Of a stretch of 64,000 nt of DNA, positions 56,766 to 64,000 are shown piece after piece; positions within the stretch are counted from its first letter, which is position 1; the number at the start of each line of letters is the position of its first letter. Position numbers and translations under genes: made by a program. The notes under the pieces are model-generated. The model was given only the letters and a program-made list of their open reading frames with translations. It was not told the DNA's origin and did not search any database. The stretch is from contig JAIOJX010000032.1 in assembly GCA_022376925.1 (NCBI GenBank), positions 170,835,979 through 170,899,978 on the forward strand, read 5' to 3'. This stretch comes from Tragulus kanchil (Eukaryota; Chordata; Mammalia; Artiodactyla; Tragulidae).

Positions 56766-57094
56766 GGGCTTCCCTGGTAGCTCAGTGGTGAAGAATTCAC
56801 CTGCCAGTGCAGGAGACATGGGTTCGATCCCTGATCCAGGAAGATCCCACATGCTGTGGAGCAACTAAGCCCGTAAGCCACAACTATGGAGCCTGTGCTC
56901 TGGAGCCTTGGAGCCACAACTACAGAAGCCCATGTGCCATACAGCCCAAGTTCCACAACAAGCAAAGTCACCGCAACGAGAAGCCTGCTCACCTCAGCTA
57001 GAGAGTAGCTCCTACTCCCTGAAATTAGAGAAGAGTCTGTGGCAGCAGTGAAAACCCACAAGAGTCATAAATAAATAAAATTTAAAAAAAGAAA
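56766..57094 (+). mobile_element. CHR-2/Bov-tA-like SINE nested in BovB
   Basis: Head 'gggcttccctggtagctcag', B box GGTTCGATCCC, repeated 'gagccacaactacagaagcc'-type units, AAAT tail. A perfect 14 bp target-site duplication 'aaaaggctcttcag' lies at 56752-56765 and 57095-57108. Confidence 0.95.
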
Positions 57095-57798
57095 AAAAGG
57101 CTCTTCAGTTCCGTTTCACTTTCTGCCATTAGGGTGGTATCATCCATTTATCTGAGATTGTTGATATTTCTCCTGGCAATCTTGATTCCAGCTTGGGAGT
57201 CATCCAACCTGGCATTTTGCATGATATACTCTGCATAGAAGTTAAATAAGCAGTGACAGTATACAGCCTGGACGTACTCCTTTCCTAATTTAGAACCAGT
57301 TCATGTCCTGCTCTAACTGTTGCTTCTTGACCTGCATACAGGTTTTGCAGGAGGCAGGTCAGGTGCTCTGGTACTCCACTCTCTTAAAAGAATTTTCCAC
57401 AGTGTGTTATGATCCACACAACAAAGGCTTTAGCATAGTAAATGAAGCAGAAGTAGATGTTTTTCTGGAACTCCCTGGATTTCTCCACGCCAACAAATGT
57501 TGGCAATCTGATCTCTGGTTCCTCTGTCTTTCCTAAAGTCAGCTTGCACTCCTGGAAGTTCTTGGTTCCTGCACTGCTGAAGCCAAGCTTGAAGGAGTCT
57601 GAGCATGACCCTGCTAACGTGTGAAGCGAGTCCGCCTGCATAGCAGTCTGAACATTCTCTGGCACCGCCCTTTGAGCTGAGAATGAAAACTGAACTTTTC
57701 TATTTCTACGGTCACCGAGTTTCCCAAACTTGCTGACATACTGAGTACAGCACTTCAACGGCATCATCTTTTAGGATTTTAAATACCTCAGCTGATGC

Positions 57799-58200
57799 TC
57801 TGTCTACAATTATGCACACATATTATTGTACCAAGAATAAGTCTCTAAAACAATAAAAGCTGGTGTCACGGACCTCAAGTACACCTGGAGACACGTGCGA
57901 TGACTGAAAGGCAAGCACAAGTCACTTTGTCTCTGTCGGCCTTAGCTTCCTCATCTAGAACACAGGAAGGCTGGACTGGGTGGACACTACAATCTTCTGT
58001 CTCACTGCTCTGAGGAGAAAATCCAGAACTTTCAAAAGCATTCTGCTGAGCATGCAATTTCTACATGATCCTCATATTAAAGAACTTACTGATTTGAAAA
58101 AAAACAGGAGTTCACTATCAACATTTCATTTAAATGACATTTTAATGTTATTTTAAAATATTTATTTCAAACATTTTAGCAAAACACTTTTTGTCACATT
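57799..58200. other. Unique stretch, nothing recognised
   Basis: 'ctgtctcactgctctgagg'-type text on either strand is not diagnostic. No element called. Confidence 0.4.
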
Positions 58201-58210
58201 AAACCACTGT

Positions 58211-58546
58211 TTTGTTTTGTTTTTTTTTAAGATTTATTTATTTATTTATTTTGGGCAGGGGTCAGGTTGGGGAGGGAGGGGAGCGGGCGGGCCATTTCTA
58301 TTGGTCTTTCATTTCTCTATTTTCATCAGTCTTTGTTCTTCGGCCCCTGTGGGCCTCCCATCGCAGTGGCGTCTGTCGTTGCAGAGCGTTAGCTCTGGGC
58401 GCATGCGCTCCAGAGCTCCAGCTCGGTCATTGGACACATCGGTCCAGCCGCTCTGCGGCACGTGGGATCTTCCCAGGCCAGGGATCGAACCGGGGCCTTG
58501 CACTGCAAGGCGGTGTCCTTACCCACTGGTCCACCAGGGGAAGCCC
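58211..58546 (-). mobile_element. Family L SINE, young type, first of two at one target
   Basis: Reverse copy with tail '(attt)n', G-rich antisense extension at 58253-58291, body and head 'ccaccaggggaagccc'. Flanked by 'aaaccactgt' at 58201-58210 and 58547-58556. Confidence 0.9.
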
Positions 58547-58556
58547 AAACCACTGT

Positions 58557-58832
58557 ATTTTTTTTTTTTTTGGCCACTTCTTATTGGTCTTTCATCTATT
58601 CATTTTCATCTATCCTTGTTCTTTGGCCTGAGTGGGCCTCCCATCGCAGTGGCCTCTCTTGTCGCAGAGCACTGGCTCTGGATACATATGCTCCAGAGCA
58701 CTGGCTTGTAATTGGACACACGGGCCCAGCCGCTCCGCCCCACATGGTATCTTTCCAGGCCAGGGATCGAACCGGCGCCCCTTGCACTGCAAGGCCGTGT
58801 CCTTACCCACTGCACCACCAGGGAAACCCCCT
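58557..58832 (-). mobile_element. Family L SINE, older type, second at the same target
   Basis: Reverse copy with poly-T, 'ttggccacttcttattggtc' end, body and head 'gcaccaccagggaaac'. Flanked by 'aaaccactgt' at 58547-58556 and 58833-58842. Its head is repeated in damaged form at 59895-59957. Confidence 0.9.
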
Positions 58833-58842
58833 AAACCACTGT

Positions 58843-59456
58843 AAATACTGTTTTTTAAAAATCAACATCAAAAAGTATAAAACTCATCCAGAAGATATAT
58901 GTATCAGTAAAATTTCCAGAACACAAAACAGAATAAACAGTTAAATTATAACCATTACCCCTTATCAATTCTAGGTTACAAGTATTTTCCGTAATTGCTA
59001 TTTAAGGCTGTAGGAGTTAGACCGCGTCACTGAGTCAGCACTCAATCCCCAATCCCTCCCTCAGTCAGACCTTCACTGCTGCTCCACGGACTCTGTCTAC
59101 AGAGAGGACTTCCAGCTCTGGTTTGACATAAACAGCAGCGTGACACACGCTCTTTAGCAAAGGTCACTGTTCTCCATCAGAGTCAGAGGACAAACAGAAG
59201 CCTTACTTCTTACTTTTACATTATGCATGGAACCTCTGACGAAAGGCTCAGAGGAAAGTGAGAGCCAAATTATAAATTAATTACAACAATGGATACAGCA
59301 AAGAGCAAAATACAAAAAGCAAAATAAACTGGGGGAGAATACAGTCACTTGGACAGACTTTGTTGTTTCATCTCCAACAACTAAGATTTTTTTCAGTTAA
59401 ACTGCCCTGTAGAACTTTATAACACCAAGGAGAGTAACTTTTTAAGAGTAAGCCTA
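58843..59456. other. Unique stretch, nothing recognised
   Basis: About 610 bp, no element or exon recognised. Repeated at about 59968-60578. Confidence 0.4.
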
Positions 59457-59811
59457 GGGCTTCTCAGGTGGCTCAGGGGTAAAGAATCCACCTGCCTTCG
59501 CAGGAGACACATGTTGAATCCCTGATCCAGGAAGATCCCACACGCCACAGAGAAACTGAGCCCGCAGGCCGCAACTCCTGAGGCTGTGCTCTAGAGGCGG
59601 GAGCCACAACTCCTGAGCCCACGTGCCGCAACGCCTGAGGACCCGCGGCCTACAGCCCACGCGCCACAAGAGAAGTCACTGCAGTGAGAAGCCCGTGCAC
59701 CACGACCAGAGAGCAGCCCCCACTAGCTGCAACTAGAGAAAAGCCCCAGCAGCAAGGAAGACCAAGGTGGCCTAAATAAATAAATAAAACTATTTAAAAA
59801 GGAAAAAAAAA
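59457..59811 (+). mobile_element. CHR-2/Bov-tA-like composite SINE
   Basis: Head 'gggcttctcaggtggctcag', B-box-like GTTGAATCCC, 'gaagatcccacacgccacag', repeated 'ccgcaactcctgagg' units, AAAT tail. Target-site duplication 'aagagtaagccta' at 59444-59456 and 59812-59824 (one mismatch). Confidence 0.85.
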
Positions 59812-60578
59812 AAGAGTAAGCTTACATTTCTTCAGTAAAACTTTCAACACTGCTTTTGAAACAACTCTGCTCGGGTCAGCCTCCACCCCCCCCTTGGTAT
59901 CTTTCCAGGCTCCCCCAAGGCCGTGTCCTTACCCACTGCACCACCAGGAAACCCCCTAAACCACTGTAAATACTGTTTTTAAAATCAACATCAAAAGTAT
60001 AAAACTCATCCAGAAGATATATGTATCAGTAAAATTTCCAGAACACAAAACAGAATAAACAGTTAAATTATAACCATTACCCCTTATCAATTCTAGGTTA
60101 CAAGTATTTTCCGTAATTGCTATTTAAGGCTGTAGGAGTTAGACCGCGTCACTGAGTCAGCACTCAATCCCCAATCCCTCCCTCAGTCAGACCTTCACTG
60201 CTGCTCCACGGACTCTGTCTACAGAGAGGACTTCCAGCTCTGGTTTGACATAAACAGCAGCGTGACACACGCTCTTTAGCAAAGGTCACTGTTCTCCATC
60301 AGAGTCAGAGGACAAACAGAAGCCTTACTTCTTACTTTTACATTATGCATGGAACCTCTGACGAAAGGCTCAGAGGAAAGTGAGAGCCAAATTATAAATT
60401 AATTACAACAATGGATACAGCAAAGAGCAAAATACAAAAAGCAAAATAAACTGGGGGAGAATACAGTCACTTGGACAGACTTTGTTGTTTCATCTCCAAC
60501 AACTAAGATTTTTTTCAGTTAAACTGCCCTGTAGAACTTTATAACACCAAGGAGAGTAACTTTTTAAGAGTAAGCCTA

Positions 60579-60933
60579 GGGCTTCTCAGGTGGCTCAGGG
60601 GTAAAGAATCCACCTGCCTTCGCAGGAGACACATGTTGAATCCCTGATCCAGGAAGATCCCACACGCCACAGAGAAACTGAGCCCGCAGGCCGCAACTCC
60701 TGAGGCTGTGCTCTAGAGGCGGGAGCCACAACTCCTGAGCCCACGTGCCGCAACGCCTGAGGACCCGCGGCCTACAGCCCACGCGCCACAAGAGAAGTCA
60801 CTGCAGTGAGAAGCCCGTGCACCACGACCAGAGAGCAGCCCCCACTAGCTGCAACTAGAGAAAAGCCCCAGCAGCAAGGAAGACCAAGGTGGCCTAAATA
60901 AATAAATAAAACTATTTAAAAAGGAAAAAAAAA
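60579..60933 (+). mobile_element. CHR-2-like SINE (copy B)
   Basis: Repeat of 59457-59811 through duplication 18. Confidence 0.85.
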
Positions 60934-61013
60934 AAGAGTAAGCTTACATTTCTTCAGTACTAATGACTTTCAACACTGCTTTTGAAACAACTCTGCTCGG
61001 GTCAGCCTCCACC

Positions 61014-61529
61014 AACGAACCTCTGGGTCGCAGGCATCAGCCCCGGAAGGGGACGCTGTGACGGAAGAGCCTTACTCTGATGTTAACTCTCAGGGAGAAG
61101 GACTTGAACGTTGAAAGCAAACACTCCCTGACTTCGAAAGCAGTTGATGAGCACTCCCCTTCGGCCCAGGGACGGACTCCAGGCTTCCTTCATACCACCT
61201 AGAAACCTGATCCGAACAGGGTTCCCTCTCCCCTCTGGATCTCAGCATACTCTCCTGCTCTACAAATGTTCGAGACTAGCTGTCACTCCCCCAGGAAAGG
61301 GGATCCGCCCAAACTGCAGCAGGTGCATGCAACTTAAAAGCAATCCTCTTCGAGGATCTCTGAATGCATGATTTGCATTCAAACCTACGGCTTCATCATA
61401 ATCCAGCCTTACCTTTGCAGTAAAGCAGGCAACGCAAGGACCACTACTCGGCAACTAAGTCCCACAAACGATCATTAGAGTAAGAAATATTTACTAAGCA
61501 TTGTTTATAGCAGAAAATGTTTCCTTAGT
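61014..61529. other. Unique stretch, nothing recognised
   Basis: A minus-strand 'aaag|gtaagg' donor-like site near 61410 has no convincing exon. No repeat recognised. Confidence 0.4.
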
Positions 61530-61750
61530 ATTCAATGTGTGCCAGGCACTGGGCTGGACGTTTTATGTGTATTAACTCAGTTAATTCCTTTTCTTGAAGA
61601 AGGTCCACTACCCCTACTTCACAGATGAAAGCAAAAAAAAGTAACCTGCCCAAGGGCAACAGACAGTTGTCAAGAGGCACTGCCAAGATTTGGACTTGGT
61701 TTGGTGGTTCTCACAGCCCAAGCTCACAGCCTACTCTGTGCTGCTTCTGA
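61530..61750 (+). mobile_element. MIR SINE
   Basis: MIR order is kept over about 220 bp: 'gtgtgccaggcactgggctg', 'tgtgtattaactcagttaat', 'cttcacagatgaaagc', 'aacctgcccaagggcaacag', then 'ctactctgtgctgcttctg'. Confidence 0.8.
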
Positions 61751-63054
61751 AAGAAGCCTGAAATTAAAAAGATGACTGTAACTGACATAATCATAGGCCA
61801 CAGGGATGAAACGAACTTGATTCATGATGCAGGAAACTGAGGCTCCTGAGATAAAATGAATAGCTCGACCTTAAGCCACCTTCTTAATCACAGAGGCAGG
61901 GCACTCGACCTCCCGACCCACCTGCAGCCATCTCCTCCTGCCCTGCCTAACGAGGGGGATCGCACACGGGATTTATCATTATCCTCACCACTCATCTGGG
62001 CAAACATGGCCTTAAAGTATGCCTCCATCAGAAAGCACTTATCATAACTTAGGAATTTTGGAATAGCTATAAAATTAATTTCTACAATGAAACTAAAGCA
62101 AATCAAATAACGTGTTCAAAGAAGACGATAGAACCACCAGTAAAAAGAAATAAAAAGCAGGTCAAGACACTCTGCTCAGAGAAATTATTCCACATTTTAT
62201 TAATGTAAGTCAACTCCAAAGTGACTGCTGAACCAATGACAACCACAAATTTTCTATTCTGACTGAATATATTTGATTCAGTGTTCCAAACAGAGGTCGC
62301 ATGTTTAAAGAGCCATCACCTCAAAAACATTTATCATTAACACTTCCTTTCTGTAAGAGTCTTCATTTTACTCTTAGTGAACTGGGTCACTACTCGGGTA
62401 GAAGTTGACAATAAAACACACGCTTCAGAAAACAAAAGAACCTGAGTCAGCCTTCAAATCCTGTCACTGTGATCCTCTAGCTAGAAGACAGAAAAAGAGC
62501 AAGAGTACCAAATAAATGATCAAAGAAACACAAAGGCTACAGCTTCCTTCTCTGCAGGTTTATTGACAAGACCAAGGAAAATAACTTAATTTTTGTATAG
62601 AAGAATACTACTAGTTTCAAAATAATTAAGCCTTGCAAGCTCAGGAAATAACTGACCAGAGGGAGGACGGAATAAGCATTTTTCCCTCTTATCTGCTGTA
62701 TGATTACTAAATTCTAAAAGAAACCAAAGCCAGCTCAGCAAAAAATACGGCACTGAGTATGGAACTACTGTCTGGACCCCCCACAAGAATAAAGAATAAG
62801 TTAAAAGATAGGAAACTGCATTCTGATCTTTGTTTTTAAACTTAACTAATACAACTTGTTCATCATTATAAACACAAACGTCATTTTAACTACCAAGTTC
62901 TGATCCACAGGCGCAGTTAGGTCTTAATTAGGCAATAAGAGCTGAATCAGCATTTTAGAGATAGCACTCCGTTCACTTCACTCATGGTTTGTGCAGGATG
63001 ACAAAACGCATCTTCCCAGGGAGGATAAGGCTGATCTACTTCCAAGCATTTGGG
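61751..63054. other. Unique AT-rich stretch, nothing recognised
   Basis: About 1.3 kb not in any duplication. At 62541-62570 the plus strand has a 'cttccttctctgcag' acceptor-like site and the minus strand an AATAAA. Neither is supported further. Confidence 0.4.
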
Positions 63055-63242
63055 TTTTGTTGTTGTTTTTTTTTTTAAAAAAAAAAAACTTTTATTTATT
63101 TATTTTTGGCTGTGCTAGGTCTTTGTTGATGTGTAGGTTTAGCTGCTCTGTAGTACGTGGGATCTTCCCGGATCAGGGATCGAACCTGTGTCTCCCGCAT
63201 TGGCAGACGGGTTCCTATCCACCGAGTCACAAGGGAAGCCCT
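63055..63242 (-). mobile_element. CHR-type tRNA SINE
   Basis: Reverse: poly-T and (ATTT)n, 'ggctgtgctaggtctttgtt', B-box complement 'ggatcgaacc', head 'gagtcacaagggaagccc'. Target-site duplication 'caagcatttg' at 63043-63052 and 63243-63252. Confidence 0.8.
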
Positions 63243-63252
63243 CAAGCATTTG

Positions 63253-63588
63253 TTTTTAAAACTAAACAGGGTCTAGATGGGAGACTGTGGGTAAATAAAA
63301 TCGGACTTTAAAAAAAGATAAGAATCAACTTCTTCCACTCATACATCTTTACAAAGATTTTTTTTTAATGGCTTCCCAATGAGTTTCATGTTCACTAGTC
63401 TGTTCAAATTCTGGTAAAAATAAATAAATATGCACTCAAAGTTCATGAAGAGAAAAAGCAACAGCAGTGACAGTCACAACCTCAATTCCATATAATTCCT
63501 AATGTGTACTCATGGCAAAAAAACTAAGTCTAAAGACCTAAAAAAAATTTGTTTCCCATGAAACAAAACTGCTGTGTCATTTCTGTTC
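63253..63588. other. Unique AT-rich stretch, nothing recognised
   Basis: No element recognised. Confidence 0.4.
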
Positions 63589-63603
63589 CAAAATGGAAGT
63601 CTC

Positions 63604-63922
63604 GGGCTTCCCTGGTGGTCCAGTGGGTAAGGACACCGCCTTGCAGTGCAAGGGGCACCAGTTCGATCCCTGGCCTGGGAAGATCCCACGTGCCGCGGAG
63701 TGGCTGGACCGATGTGCCCAATTACCAAGCCGGAGCTCTGGGGCGCATGCGCCCAGAGCCGGCGCTCTGCGACGACAGAGGCCACCGCGATGGGAGGCCC
63801 ACACGGGCCAAAGAACAAAGATGGATGAAAATGGACAAATGAAAGACCAATGGAAGTGGCCCACCTGCTCCCCTCCCTCCCCACTCCACCCCCGACCAAA
63901 ATAAATAAATAAATAAATCTTT
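63604..63922 (+). mobile_element. Family L SINE, young type
   Basis: A box TGGTCCAGTGG at 63616-63626, body, C-rich extension 'ctcccctccctccccactcc', (AAAT)n and CTTT end. Target-site duplication 'caaaatggaagtctc' at 63589-63603 and 63923-63937 (one mismatch). Good reference copy for the family. Confidence 0.95.
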
Positions 63923-64000
63923 CAAAATGGAAATCTCCCCTTCCCCTAGATTTTAAGTTCAATGAGAACTCATCCTTAAAAAAGAAAGAAAAAAAAAACC

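Larger units (their letters stand above)
55895..57798 (-). mobile_element. BovB (RTE) LINE fragment broken by two SINEs
   Basis: Three collinear minus-strand BovB blocks: 55895-56145, 56419-56765 and 57095-57798. They carry phrases such as 'tttccttccaaggagcaagt', 'gccattagggtggtatcatc' and 'ttaaataagcagtgacagta'. Removing the SINEs restores the collinear order. The reverse-transcriptase frame is broken by indels; a dead copy. Confidence 0.85.
58745..61013. repeat. Direct duplication 18 (copies 58745-59887 and 59895-61013)
   Basis: Offset 1150 bp at the very start, then 1126 bp after copy B loses about 24 bases in the SINE head. The linker is C-rich ('cccccc'). Copy A lacks 'ctaatga' about 50 bp before the junction. 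Confidence 0.95.

Noticed and set aside
1681..61013. The repeated 1.1 kb blocks as a satellite array, composite transposon or amplified gene cassette
   Set aside because: Each pair has different content, there are only two copies per locus, ends share no motif, and insertions inside are copied with their own target-site duplications. Nothing marks the unit as mobile.
62541..62570. Plus-strand splice acceptor or minus-strand poly-A signal near 62541-62570
   Set aside because: Both signals are short and overlap in opposite directions; no supporting exon, frame or second signal was found.
63604..63680. tRNA-Glu gene
   Set aside because: A and B boxes are tRNA-like, but the segment continues into a SINE body and tail with a target-site duplication; it is a SINE head.

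Overview
The window looks like non-coding, repeat-rich nuclear DNA of a ruminant. It holds BovB (RTE) LINE fragments, BovA2-type SINEs, tRNA-Glu-derived CHR/Bov-tA-type SINEs, 5'-truncated L1s, and older mammalian repeats (MIR, a MER5-like hAT element, a HAL1-like L1 relative). I find no confident protein-coding gene, no functional RNA gene and no CRISPR array. The most abundant SINE is a roughly 270-330 bp tRNA-Glu-headed family, called 'family L' here. I do not recognise it as a standard cattle family, so a non-bovine ruminant is possible; that is inference.

The dominant structure is 18 direct duplications of about 1.05-1.17 kb, spread from position 1681 to 61013. In each, copy B follows copy A directly or after a 0-60 bp linker. 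Copies are nearly identical across everything they contain, including old repeats and unique DNA. Their boundaries share no motif and ignore element boundaries. Errors (indels, homopolymer changes, runs of C) cluster at the junctions. This is what unmerged overlapping contig ends or faulty gap filling would give, and I think it is a false-duplication artefact. About 20 kb (roughly 31%) would be redundant, leaving about 44 kb of real sequence.

Layout. 1-4.3 kb: SINEs and unique DNA. 4.3-8.7 kb: a 5'-truncated L1 with target-site duplications and a SINE nested in it, then an older L1. 8.7-11.9 kb: unique DNA, a CA microsatellite and a SINE. 11.9-17.2 kb: BovB, MIR and a CHR-2-type SINE. 17.2-25.6 kb: AT-rich DNA and SINEs, including a BovA2 that carries a 42 bp inverted copy of DNA 1.4 kb away. 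25.6-31.5 kb: mostly unique, with a MIR interrupted by a roughly 60 bp L1 tail. 31.5-35.6 kb: HAL1-like LINE. 35.5-39.6 kb: SINEs and a 24 bp minisatellite. 39.6-46 kb: L1 fragments. 46-50 kb: SINEs and a MER5-like element. 50-52.6 kb: unique DNA with one weak candidate terminal exon on the minus strand. 52.6-53.8 kb: a four-SINE array. 55.9-57.8 kb: BovB broken by two SINEs. 58.2-58.8 kb: two SINEs at one target site. 59-64 kb: CHR-2-type SINE, MIR, unique DNA and SINEs.

All repeat family names are from memory of consensus features, not from a database search. Open reading frames in the window are mostly antisense SINE sequence or minisatellite and are not annotated as genes.
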